Part shown: positions 1 to 6,117 of the stretch, piece by piece
Layout of the letters: each line of letters begins with the position of its first letter
Numbering within the stretch: the stretch's first letter is position 1
Source: Akkermansiaceae bacterium
Lineage (GTDB): Bacteria; Verrucomicrobiota; Verrucomicrobiia; Verrucomicrobiales; Akkermansiaceae
Assembly: GCA_028293225.1 (NCBI GenBank)
Contig: JAQGPE010000811.1
Location: forward strand, 1-6,519
DNA length: 6,519 nucleotides
Reading direction: 5' to 3'
Translations under genes and position numbers: made by a program
Notes under the pieces: generated by a model
What the model saw: only the letters and a program-made list of their open reading frames with translations
What the model was told of the DNA's origin: nothing
The model's database searches: none

Positions 1-1090
1 TCTCCCCGCACCACCAGGTGGCGGCGGAGGGCAGGATCAGTTCCTCACGGCGAAGCTGGCGGGCGATGCCGGGGAGAAACGCCATCAGCCCCGGATTTTC
101 CAGCACGCCGCTGCCGGGGTGATTCACCACGGCGACGTTGCCGGCGCGGATCGCCTCCAGCAGGCCGGTCACGCCGAGGTGCGAGTCTTCCTTCAACTCC
201 AGCGGATCGCAGAACCAGGCATCGACACGGCGCACGATGACATCCACCGGCTCCAGTCCGCCCAGCGAGCGCAGCCAGACCCGGCCATCGCGGACCGTCA
301 GGTCATCGCCCTGCACCAGCGAGTAGCCGAGATAGGAGGCGAGGAAGGCGTGCTCGAAGTAGGTCTCGTTCTGGGGGCCCGGCGTCAGGATCACCACCCG
401 CGGCCGGCGGGCGCCGGCGTGGGCCGGGAAGGATTCCAGCGTTTCCCGCAGGGTGCGGAAGAAGGAGGCCACGCGCCGGACACCCGTCTGGTGAAAGAGC
501 CTCGGGATGGTGCGGGTCATCACTCCCCGGTTCTCCACCACATAGCCGGTGCCGGAAGGGGCCTGGGTGCGATCGTTGACGATCCACATCCGCCCGTCAG
601 GGCCGCGGGCCAGGTCGGCGGCGTAGAGGACCAGTTGGCGGCGGCCCTTCAGCAGCATGCCGTGACAGGGCCGCATGTAGCCGCGGTGGGCGTGCAGCAG
701 CTCGGGCGGCAGCCAGCCGCCTGACAGCAGCTTCTGGGGTCCGTGCAGATCGGTCAGGATTTCATCCATCAGCTCGGCGCGCTGGATCAGCCCGGCTTCC
801 ACGGTCTTCCAGTCGCTTTCGGAAACGACCCACGGCACCGGATCGAGCTGCCAGGCGCGATGCTCGCCGCCGGGGGTGCCGTGCACACTGTAGGTCACCC
901 CGTTTTCGCGCAGGTGGCGGCGGATGTCGCCAGACTGCGAGGCAAGCTGCTCGGGGGAAAGAGAGGAAAGCCAGTTGGAAACGGTGGACCACGCGGGCCG
1001 CACCGAGCCATCGGCGGCGACCATTTCGTCGCCACTCGCCGCGGCATAGCCCGGAGGGGGAGGGATCTTCGCCTGGGCTGGGGACGACAT
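1..1090 (-). CDS. Circularly permuted type 2 ATP-grasp protein (DUF404/DUF407-type), N-terminal part
   Basis: The gene starts at the ATG at 1090 and remains open to the left edge, giving 363 residues with the C-terminus missing. The N-terminus has the family opening, a Y15 followed by DEM at 21-23 and DGSVRPAW at 27-34. Further family blocks are DRTQAPSGTGYVVENR at 173-188 (nucleotide-binding part of the permuted fold), TPGPQNETYFEHAFLASYLG at 236-255, RRVDAWFCDPLEL at 287-299 and a glycine-rich NHPGSGVLENPGL at 323-335. Known members resemble ATP-dependent carboxylate-amine ligases and often sit beside, or are fused to, an alpha-E (DUF403) domain and a transglutaminase-like protein; the substrate is generally unknown. 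Here the missing part, and any fused alpha-E domain, would lie left of the window. It is divergent from the S4-domain gene. No Shine-Dalgarno is visible before this ATG, so the exact start is less certain than the family call. Confidence 0.9.
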   Translation of the reverse strand, partial: MSSPAQAKIPPPPGYAAASGDEMVAADGSVRPAWSTVSNWLSSLSPEQLASQSGDIRRHLRENGVTYSVHGTPGGEHRAWQLDPVPWVVSESDWKTVEAGLIQRAELMDEILTDLHGPQKLLSGGWLPPELLHAHRGYMRPCHGMLLKGRRQLVLYAADLARGPDGRMWIVNDRTQAPSGTGYVVENRGVMTRTIPRLFHQTGVRRVASFFRTLRETLESFPAHAGARRPRVVILTPGPQNETYFEHAFLASYLGYSLVQGDDLTVRDGRVWLRSLGGLEPVDVIVRRVDAWFCDPLELKEDSHLGVTGLLEAIRAGNVAVVNHPGSGVLENPGLMAFLPGIARQLRREELILPSAATWWCGE

Positions 1091-1199
1091 CGGGACGGGT
1101 ATGGCCCGGCGGGAGCCGCTTGCCAAGCCCGGGAGGGTAAAATTGCGCGGCAGCGCGGGATTGCGCACCGGGCGGTACGGTCCCATGCTTCGGCAGAGC

Positions 1200-1589
1200 A
1201 TGGAAGAAGTGCGCTTGGATAAATGGCTATGGGCCGTGAGGTTGTTCAAGACCCGCGGCTTGGCGGCGAAGGCCTGCGAGGGCGGCAAGGTGAAGGCAGG
1301 CGAGCGCGTGCTGAAAGCCTCGTCCGACCTTCGTGGCGGTGAGTTGATCGAGCTGCCCTTTGCCGAGGGCCCGGGCACCCGGCTGGTGCGCGTGCTGGCC
1401 TTGATCGACAAGCGTGTCGGTGCCCCGGAGGCCCGCCAGGCCTGCGAAGACCTGACGCCCTCGGAAACGCTTGACCTGCGCAAGACCTGGACGGAGGCGC
1501 GGGCCCTGCGCCAGGACGGCGAGCAGGGCCGGCCAACAAAGAAGAACCGCCGCGACAGGAGTCTCTTCCACGGCTACGGGTTCGACTGA
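1200..1589 (+). CDS. hslR: S4-domain RNA-binding protein, Hsp15/HslR-like
   Basis: A 129-residue protein opening with EEVRLDKWLWAVRLFKTR, the signature of the S4 RNA-binding domain in the Hsp15 family. The domain covers about residues 3-60, with the expected AAKACEGGKVKAGERV at 22-37. The C-terminal tail is basic, with GRPTKKNRRDR at 110-120, as in many family members. Hsp15 of E. coli binds free 50S subunits that still carry a nascent chain on tRNA and helps recycle them; a similar role here is inferred from family membership. An in-frame ATG at 1185 would add five residues, and ORF prediction can extend to 1101, but homologues normally begin just before the RLDKW block, so 1200 is preferred. 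No strong ribosome binding site precedes either ATG. A TAAAAT at 1138-1143 could be a -10 element but has no good -35 partner. Its stop lies 13 bases from that of the convergent SDR gene. Confidence 0.88.
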   Translation: MEEVRLDKWLWAVRLFKTRGLAAKACEGGKVKAGERVLKASSDLRGGELIELPFAEGPGTRLVRVLALIDKRVGAPEARQACEDLTPSETLDLRKTWTEARALRQDGEQGRPTKKNRRDRSLFHGYGFD

Positions 1590-1602
1590 TCGTGATCGCG
1601 GC

Positions 1603-2358
1603 CTACCAGGGCAGGGACTGGTCGAGATGGAAGTAACCGCCGGTCGGGCCGCTGTCGTCGAGCGTGGCCAGGCGGGCGCTGGTGCGGCCGCCTTCCTCCG
1701 GGGCGAGTGTGGCATTCTCGCCGCCCATGGCGGTGCGGACCCAGCCGGGGTGGGCGGAGTTGACCTTGATGGCGGTGCTTTTCAGTTCATGCGCCAGGTG
1801 CACGGTAAAGGCGTTCAGTGCGGTCTTCGACGCGTTGTAGGCGAAAGCCTTCGAGTCGGCGATCGGCGAGGTCGGATCCGAGTGCAGGGTCAGCGAACCG
1901 AGGATGCTGGAAAGATTCACGATCCGTGCGGACGGCGCTTTTTTCAGCAGCGGCAGCAGTTCCTGGGTCAGGGCGACGGTGGCGAAGAAGTTGGTGTCGA
2001 AGGTCCGGCGCAGGATCTCCTCACTGGTCTCGCTGGTGCGGTTGGCCGGGCCCGCGGCAGAGGCGTTGTCCTTGTCGAGGAAGACTCCGGCATTGTTCAC
2101 CAGGATGTCGAGACGGCCGTATTTGTCGCTCAGATAGCTGAGGACCTGCTTGCGGTGTTCCGGGTTGGTGATTTCCAGCTGGACGGCTTCGGTGGTGATG
2201 CCCTTGGCGGCCAGGTTGGCGACGGCTTCTTCGCCGGCGGCCTGGTCACGGGCGCCGATGATGACGGTGATACCGAGTTCACCGAGTGCGCGGGCGGTTT
2301 CAAAACCGAGGCCGCGATTACCTCCGGTGATCAGGGCGATTTTGTCTGATTGGCTCAT
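1603..2358 (-). CDS. Short-chain dehydrogenase/reductase (classical SDR, carbonyl reductase-like)
   Basis: A full-length classical SDR of 251 residues. The dinucleotide-binding motif TGGNRGLG is at 11-18, NNAG at 88-91, the structural Asn in DTNFF at N123, the catalytic Ser in NLSS (S150 or S151) and YNASK with Y174 and K178. PGWVRT after the active site (204-209) is typical. Arg at position 15 and GAR at 35-37 suggest NADP(H) preference, an inference from the usual basic residues of NADPH-dependent SDRs. The overall pattern resembles the carbonyl-reductase branch that reduces small ketones, aldehydes or quinones; the real substrate cannot be read from sequence. It is the last gene of a tight minus-strand group, 24 bases after the PAP2 phosphatase gene, so co-transcription is likely. 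No Shine-Dalgarno precedes the ATG. Confidence 0.93.
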   Translation of the reverse strand: MSQSDKIALITGGNRGLGFETARALGELGITVIIGARDQAAGEEAVANLAAKGITTEAVQLEITNPEHRKQVLSYLSDKYGRLDILVNNAGVFLDKDNASAAGPANRTSETSEEILRRTFDTNFFATVALTQELLPLLKKAPSARIVNLSSILGSLTLHSDPTSPIADSKAFAYNASKTALNAFTVHLAHELKSTAIKVNSAHPGWVRTAMGGENATLAPEEGGRTSARLATLDDSGPTGGYFHLDQSLPW

Positions 2359-2382
2359 GGATGGACGGGGCGTGGATCGTTG

Positions 2383-3126
2383 TTAGGTAGGAGGGGATGG
2401 GCGGGCCTTGGCGGACGCCTCCAGGCGCACGGCCAGGAGTCCGAAGCTCAGCGCCCAAGCGGCGCCGAGAGTCCAGCCCGCCAGCACGTCGGTGGGCCAG
2501 TGGACTCCGAGATAGACCCGGCTGATGCCGGTCGCCAGCGTGGCGAGGCAGGACAGGCTGATCAGGTAGACACGCAGGGCTCTGGTCGGCTGGGTGCGGG
2601 CGAGCAGCACACCGAGGGTCAGATAGACCACCGCGGACATCATCGCGTGGCCGCTGGGAAAGCTGGCACTGCTGACCAGCACGCCGTGCGGGACCAGGTC
2701 GGGCCGCGGGCGGTCAAAGCTCTTCTTCAGGACGTCGCTGACCAGCATGCCGCTGGAAATCGCCAGGACCATGATGACGGCGATGCGCGGTTTCCGGTGC
2801 AGCAGCGCGATGCCGGTCGACGCCAGAGTCAGGGCGGTCAGCAGTGTGAACCCGCCCAGCGCGGTAAAATCGCGGGCCATTTCCGGCATCCAGGCCGGAC
2901 CGAGCGGTTGTTCGAGGTGACCCGGCACCCGCATCGACAGCAGCACCGCCTTGTCGAAGGCGTGGTACTCGTTTTCGCCGACCTCCTCGCTGAGGTGGAT
3001 GAAGCCTAACAGGCCGCCTGCGATGAGGAGGAGGGCCAACGGAATGAAAGGCTCCGCCTTCCATTTGCGCAGCAGGTCCTGGAGCCGGGTGGGGAGGCGG
3101 GGCATCGCGGATGGAAGGCTGGGCAT
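2383..3126 (-). CDS. PAP2-family integral membrane phosphatase
   Basis: A 247-residue multi-spanning membrane protein with all three PAP2 (phosphatidic acid phosphatase type 2) active-site motifs: KKSFDRPRP at 134-142 (K134, R141, P142), PSGH at 157-160 with the acid-base H160, and SRVYLGVHWPTD at 202-213 with nucleophile H209 and D213. Hydrophobic stretches at about 27-44, 90-109, 114-132, 162-176, 184-200 and 214-234 fit the usual six-helix fold. Family members remove phosphate from lipid phosphates such as phosphatidate, phosphatidylglycerol phosphate or undecaprenyl pyrophosphate, usually with the active site facing the periplasm. The sequence does not say which substrate applies. The first ATG, at 3126, lies six bases after the methyltransferase stop; an in-frame ATG at 3105 is an alternative start. 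The position between a methyltransferase and an SDR gene suggests an operon. Confidence 0.93.
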   Translation of the reverse strand: MPSLPSAMPRLPTRLQDLLRKWKAEPFIPLALLLIAGGLLGFIHLSEEVGENEYHAFDKAVLLSMRVPGHLEQPLGPAWMPEMARDFTALGGFTLLTALTLASTGIALLHRKPRIAVIMVLAISSGMLVSDVLKKSFDRPRPDLVPHGVLVSSASFPSGHAMMSAVVYLTLGVLLARTQPTRALRVYLISLSCLATLATGISRVYLGVHWPTDVLAGWTLGAAWALSFGLLAVRLEASAKARPSPPT

Positions 3127-3132
3127 GGCGGG

Positions 3133-3879
3133 TCAGGCTTTGCGTCCCACGGCTGAGATCCACGCCTGGGCGAACATACCGCCCCTTGAGACGCTCCAGG
3201 TTTTCAATGCCTCGGCGTGCGGCTTTTCTCCGACGCTTTCGAGCCGCTCGGCCAGGAAAAGGGCGATGCGGGGCAGGGACGCGTAGCACTCGTAGCGGGC
3301 GTTCATTTGCACGTCCTCGAAGCCCGCCTGGTCGAGAAACGCTCCGAGCTTGCGGCCGGCTTTGACATCGCCGCCGTTGGCCGACTGCAGGCGCATGTAA
3401 GTTTCGATGGCCGCGTCGATCTCCGGCGAAGCCGGCGAAAGCACGAAGCCGCCCCAGTCCGGTGAACAGAGCCCGACCAGGCCACCGGGTTTCAATACAC
3501 GGTGAATTTCCTCCATCACGGAATCCGGGAACTGCAGATGCTCGAAAAGCCCATGGCAAAAAACGGCGTTCACGGAGTGATCTTCCAGAGGCAGGCTATA
3601 GGCGCTGCCGGTCAGGAAGCTCACATTTTCGACCCCGGCGTCGGTCGCATTTTCCTGAGCCCTGGAGATCTCAGCCTCGCCAATGTCCACGCCCATCACC
3701 TGCCCGGGATGAACATGGGCGGCGATGCCCAGGGTGATGGTTCCGGGACCACAGGCCAGATCGAGCACATTCATTCCCGGACTCAGAAAGTCCCGGAAAA
3801 AGCCGCCATGAGTCTCCCAGGTGCGCTGGCTCATGAAATCGGTGGCGGTTTCGGAATGGCCCGGCGTGTAGGTCTCCAT
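3133..3879 (-). CDS. Class I SAM-dependent methyltransferase (Methyltransf_11/25 type)
   Basis: A 248-residue protein with a complete class I methyltransferase core. Motif I VLDLACGPGT is at 38-47, the strand-2 acidic residue D65 lies in VMGVDIGEAEI (61-71), the motif-IV-like stretch is VNAVFCHGLFEHL at 103-115 and the post-motif RVLKPGG is at 127-133. The middle resembles UbiE and related small-molecule methyltransferases, but the C-terminal half (about 145-248) carries no diagnostic motif, so the acceptor is unknown. The ORF can be extended to 3981, but that would run into the divergent gene starting at 3963, and the extra residues look like non-coding arginine-rich sequence; the METYTPGH start at 3879 is preferred. 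A 5-bp GC hairpin lies just upstream and no Shine-Dalgarno is seen. It is the first gene of the methyltransferase-PAP2-SDR group. Confidence 0.9.
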   Translation of the reverse strand: METYTPGHSETATDFMSQRTWETHGGFFRDFLSPGMNVLDLACGPGTITLGIAAHVHPGQVMGVDIGEAEISRAQENATDAGVENVSFLTGSAYSLPLEDHSVNAVFCHGLFEHLQFPDSVMEEIHRVLKPGGLVGLCSPDWGGFVLSPASPEIDAAIETYMRLQSANGGDVKAGRKLGAFLDQAGFEDVQMNARYECYASLPRIALFLAERLESVGEKPHAEALKTWSVSRGGMFAQAWISAVGRKA

Positions 3880-3882
3880 GCG

Positions 3883-3899
3883 CCGGGAAAAGAGCCCGG
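3883..3899 (-). other. Small GC hairpin next to the methyltransferase start codon
   Basis: CCGGG at 3883-3887 and CCCGG at 3895-3899 form a perfect 5-bp stem around a 7-base loop. On the minus strand it ends three bases before the methyltransferase ATG, in the position where a Shine-Dalgarno would normally be. It could affect initiation, but a 5-bp stem in GC-rich DNA may be chance. Confidence 0.25.
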
Positions 3900-3962
3900 G
3901 AATGGCGGGGGCGAAAGGGAAAATCGCATGGTGACGCCGCCACGATCTGCTAGGGTGTCGTG

Positions 3963-4376
3963 ATGCTCCGGCGTAAGTCATTCTGGCTAGGTCTACCCTG
4001 TCTGGTGTTTCTGGGGTGGCTGTGGGCGATGTCGTTTCACTGGGGCTACAATTTCACCTGGCGCGGGCCCGGGGGCAGGGGAGTTTTCGTGAGAACGGAC
4101 CGCCCGGCGGCGCTTGAAATGGGCTGGCGGCAGGATGCCGGCTGGCGGGTGCCGATGGGGCGGGCCTTTCAGACCTGGGAAATGGCGCCGGGCAATCAGG
4201 AGGATGCTGAAATTGCCAACAGCCCGTGCTTTCCGCTGCCACGGAGCACCAGCGTGATGCCGCTGGGCAGTCACGGTTTTCTGGCGCCGCATTGGCTGCT
4301 GATAGCCGTCTACTCGGCAGGCTGGCTGGGCGTGGCCGCCTGGCGCTGGGGAGGGCGCTCCCATGCCCGGACGTAG
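3963..4376 (+). CDS. Hypothetical membrane protein with two hydrophobic segments
   Basis: A 137-residue protein of no family I recognise. A short basic start (MLRRK) precedes a hydrophobic segment at about residues 7-25. A polar, tryptophan-rich middle of roughly 80 residues follows, probably outside the cytoplasm. A second hydrophobic segment lies at about 109-127, introduced by APHWLL and ended by a basic tail (WRWGGRSHART). Small proteins with this layout, ending in a PHWLL-type helix and an Arg-rich tail, are to my recollection common in Verrucomicrobia and Planctomycetes; that is recollection, not a search result. A GTG at 3960 directly precedes the ATG at 3963. AGGG at 3952-3955 could be a weak ribosome binding site, and TAGGGT at 3951-3956 could instead be a -10 for a nearly leaderless transcript. 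The last 67 bases overlap the end of the phosphatase gene on the other strand. Confidence 0.65.
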   Translation: MLRRKSFWLGLPCLVFLGWLWAMSFHWGYNFTWRGPGGRGVFVRTDRPAALEMGWRQDAGWRVPMGRAFQTWEMAPGNQEDAEIANSPCFPLPRSTSVMPLGSHGFLAPHWLLIAVYSAGWLGVAAWRWGGRSHART

Positions 4377-4990
4377 GCATGCTGCGAGGGATCCTGCGGA
4401 GAGTGGGGAAAGCGGGCGCGCTTGGCCGGGCTCATATGCGTATCGTAGAGCAACTGGACCCGGGCGAGCGCCTCATCCGCCGTCGCGCCGCGCTCCATCA
4501 GCCAGCAGGCGACGGCCGTGCCGGTCCGGCCGATCCCTCCCCAACAGTGCACGTAACAGGTTCGCCCGGCCGCCATTTCGGACTCGATCAGCTGGAGCAC
4601 GGACTGCATGGTCTGCGGTCCTTCCGGGACGCTCATGTCCGGAATCGGGAAGCGGTGGTGGATGATCTGCGTGCCATCCGGCGCGATTGGCGGCAGATGC
4701 TCCCTGTAGGGGGACAGGCCGCGCGCGGCGTCCGCTTCGGTGGTCAGATCGATGAAGGTGGTGACGCCTTCCGCCACCAGGCCGCGGATGCGCTCCAGCG
4801 CCACTTCCCGGTGGATGCTGCCAGGGTATTCACCCGCGAAGAGTCCTGGCTCGACCGGGTAGTGCTGCACTTCGACAGGAGGGCGGAAAAGGGCCATGAC
4901 GCGCTGAAACAGGGATTTCTGAGGTGCCGGCGGACGGGAAGGAGCGGAAGAGTCTGCGGAAAATACCATTTGCTCTGGGACCTGAACCAT
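4310..4990 (-). CDS. Cysteine-dependent dual-specificity/tyrosine phosphatase-like protein
   Basis: A 226-residue protein with the PTP signature HCWGGIGRTGT: H148, catalytic C149 and R155 (the CX5R loop), followed by T156. A likely general-acid Asp, D118 in PIPDMSVP, lies about 30 residues earlier, as in dual-specificity phosphatases. The domain begins near VQHYPVEPGLFAGEYPGS (41-58); DLTTEAD at 81-87 is the usual strand-loop. Residues 1-40 are low in recognisable structure. No signal peptide is seen, so a cytoplasmic enzyme is likely. Substrates could be phosphoproteins, phospho-sugars or phosphoinositides. The ORF stays open to 5155, but that extension is antisense to the tmRNA and is rejected. 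ATG 4990 is used; ATG 4969 (219 residues) is equally plausible, as neither has a Shine-Dalgarno. Its 3' end overlaps the convergent membrane protein gene by 67 bases. Confidence 0.88.
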   Translation of the reverse strand: MVQVPEQMVFSADSSAPSRPPAPQKSLFQRVMALFRPPVEVQHYPVEPGLFAGEYPGSIHREVALERIRGLVAEGVTTFIDLTTEADAARGLSPYREHLPPIAPDGTQIIHHRFPIPDMSVPEGPQTMQSVLQLIESEMAAGRTCYVHCWGGIGRTGTAVACWLMERGATADEALARVQLLYDTHMSPAKRARFPHSPQDPSQHAYVRAWERPPQRQAATPSQPAE

Positions 4991-5013
4991 CGCATGTTCC
5001 GCCCGTAAGTCAC

Positions 5014-5371
5014 GGGGGCGTTCTGGTTTCGACGGGATGTTCAAAGTGCTTGCTGCACGTGGAGGTTGATCGGCTGGCCTCCTAAAAAAGCCGTTCAAAA
5101 AAAATAAATGCAGACTCTCACGAGCTTGCCCTCGCTGCTTAATTGACAGCGACACCGGAACCCAGACGCCCGCTGCGGGGGAAGGTGAACACTTAGCGGG
5201 CTGGCTGTGGAGCCGGGGAACCGGGCATCACGGCGAGATTAAACAGGATCCTAGGAAGAGAACGCCGCTGACGGGCCTACGACCTCCGAAAACTCAGACC
5301 GTCAGATAAACGTGTAGATGCTCGCGCGGATGATGTTCCGGACAGGGGTTCGACTCCCCTCGCCTCCACCA
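5014..5371 (+). ncRNA. ssrA: Transfer-messenger RNA (tmRNA, one-piece)
   Basis: tmRNA rescues stalled ribosomes and tags the unfinished peptide for proteolysis. The acceptor stem pairs GGGGGCG (5014-5020) with CGCCTCC (5361-5367). The third pair is G5016-U5365, the alanine identity wobble. A5368 is the discriminator and CCA (5369-5371) is encoded. The conserved GGTTTCGACGGG follows the 5' stem. The T arm is AGGGG-TTCGACT-CCCCT (5344-5360). Pseudoknot 1 pairs GGAGG (5061-5065) with CCTCC (5078-5082) and CGGCT (5071-5075) with AGCCG (5089-5093). The tag frame, resume codon GCA at 5110, reads ADSHELALAA with TAA at 5140-5142; the stop sits in the loop of the TCGCTG/CAGCGA helix (5132-5152). Other helices: GCCCGCT/AGCGGGC (5168-5201) and CTGACGG/CCGTCAG (5268-5305). 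The promoter must lie in the phosphatase 5' end; a poor match is TTGCTC at 4970 with CATGTT at 4993 (17-base spacer). Confidence 0.98.
5110..5142 (+). other. tmRNA proteolysis-tag reading frame (ADSHELALAA)
   Basis: Starting from GCA at 5110, the codons read Ala-Asp-Ser-His-Glu-Leu-Ala-Leu-Ala-Ala and end in TAA at 5140. The A-rich stretch (5097-5108) just upstream is typical of the sequence that sets the resume codon. The final ALAA matches the protease-recognition end of known tags such as ANDENYALAA of E. coli. In cells a further non-encoded Ala from the charged tmRNA precedes the tag. Confidence 0.92.
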
Positions 5372-5382
5372 TTTTCCCCGTT

Positions 5383-5421
5383 CGATGGCGGACCGGTTTT
5401 CCGGTCCGCCATCGTTGTTTT
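5383..5421 (+). terminator. Rho-independent terminator of ssrA
   Basis: The arm at 5383-5396 (CGATGGCGGACCGG) is perfectly complementary to 5401-5414, giving a 14-bp GC-rich stem with a TTTT loop. TTGTTTT (5415-5421) follows as the U tract. It begins 11 bases after the tmRNA CCA end and is the strongest terminator in the window. The 75 bases between it and the next gene show no other clear feature. Confidence 0.93.
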
Positions 5422-5496
5422 CACGGGATGCGTGCCCCGTCTGCGATGGGAAATTTGGCTCGCAGTCTGTAACCGGGGCTGGGAAACTGGGAGATC

Positions 5497-6021
5497 ATGA
5501 CATCTTCATCAACGAGGCATCTTCTCTTCGGTCTGGCGGGTGTGGCCATCGTCGCTTCATCATCCTGCAAGACGAAGCCCAATTGGCAGGCATTCGAGCT
5601 CAACGGGTTGAAAATGGAGGTGCCCGTCACTCCCGCTCCGTCGAAAGCCGCGGTGCCTGAATCGGTGGCTTCGGTCATGGAGGAGTTCAAAATGTGGACC
5701 GGCCACTGGTCGGACGGCGAAATGAACCTTGCCTACTCGCGCTACAGGCAGCCGGCAAATCTCCGCGGCGCTTTCGATGGTGCGGTCAGCGGCTTGAAAA
5801 CCGTCCTCACCGACCTGGAGGTGAAGGACACACCGGTGGATATCAACGGGCGCAGCGCGATCGAGGGCCGGGCCACCTTTGTAATCAACGGAAAGAAGGG
5901 CACGGGTTACCTTCTTTCGATCGTGGACGGGAATCAGCTTTGGCAGATCCAATTGATAGGTCCCGGCGGCACGCTCGGAGGCGCTGAGGACAAGATAAAG
6001 GCCAGTCTCAAATTCAACTGA
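5497..6021 (+). CDS. Putative lipoprotein of unknown function
   Basis: A 174-residue protein with an export signal: a short polar start with R7 and H8, a hydrophobic stretch at about 9-20 (LLFGLAGVAIVA) and SSSC with Cys at 24. The lipobox is weak because small serines replace the usual Leu at -3, so ordinary secretion is possible. The mature part begins with a lysine/proline-containing stretch, has a likely helix near 53-67 (VPESVASVMEEFKMW) and then alternating strands ending in KASLKFN. Repeated features such as GRSAIEGRATFVINGKKGTGYLLSIV (118-142, beta-like) suggest one compact domain, but I recognise no family. GGGAG at 5489-5493 lies only three bases before the ATG, a poor spacing. The gene follows the ssrA terminator and needs its own promoter. 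By eye it looks slightly less GC-rich than its neighbours. Confidence 0.78.
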   Translation: MTSSSTRHLLFGLAGVAIVASSSCKTKPNWQAFELNGLKMEVPVTPAPSKAAVPESVASVMEEFKMWTGHWSDGEMNLAYSRYRQPANLRGAFDGAVSGLKTVLTDLEVKDTPVDINGRSAIEGRATFVINGKKGTGYLLSIVDGNQLWQIQLIGPGGTLGGAEDKIKASLKFN

Positions 6022-6031
6022 GGCCTAACTC

Positions 6032-6075
6032 AGGAGAGGCGATCCCTGCCGGCGCGGGCCGACAGGGATCCTCCT
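6032..6075. terminator. Long stem-loop between convergent genes (possible bidirectional terminator)
   Basis: GATCCCTG (6041-6048) pairs with CAGGGATC (6063-6070). After one C-A mismatch, CGGC (6050-6053) pairs with GCCG (6058-6061) around a four-base loop. Below a four-base bulge, AGGAG (6032-6036) pairs with CTCCT (6071-6075). It lies in the 96-base gap between the lipoprotein stop and the small-protein stop, where a two-way terminator is expected. There is no T tract on either side, so it may act as a Rho-dependent or RNA-stabilising structure, or be a dispersed palindromic repeat. A smaller hairpin, CTGAG/CTCAG (6018-6033), overlaps the lipoprotein stop codon. Confidence 0.5.
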
Positions 6076-6117
6076 TCCCAAGGAAAGGACGGCTCGCCCG
6101 CGCATCTAAGCACGGGC

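Noticed and set aside
1120..1143. Promoter for the S4-domain gene: TTGCCA at 1120 and TAAAAT at 1138
   Set aside because: Each hexamer is good, but the spacer is only 12 bases, too short for a normal sigma-70-type promoter.
119..1222. Long plus-strand ORFs at 119-724 and 743-1222
   Set aside because: They are opposite the ATP-grasp frame, which has clear family motifs; their translations are His/Gly/Arg-rich with no recognisable domain, as expected for antisense shadows in GC-rich DNA.
1471..2349. 292-codon plus-strand ORF opposite the SDR gene
   Set aside because: Its sequence is glycine- and arginine-rich without motifs and overlaps both the S4-domain gene and a full-length SDR with all catalytic residues.
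2714..3559. 281-codon minus-strand ORF spanning PAP2 and methyltransferase genes
   Set aside because: It is an out-of-frame reading of two real genes on the same strand; it is Arg/Pro/Ala-rich without domain features.
4226..5008. 260-codon plus-strand ORF opposite the phosphatase
   Set aside because: The opposite strand carries a phosphatase with the HCX5R signature and Asp acid; the plus frame shows no domain pattern.
5345..5371. Possible attachment site for an integrated element at the ssrA 3' end
   Set aside because: No integrase gene and no second copy of the ssrA 3' end is visible in the downstream kilobase, so there is no direct evidence for integration.
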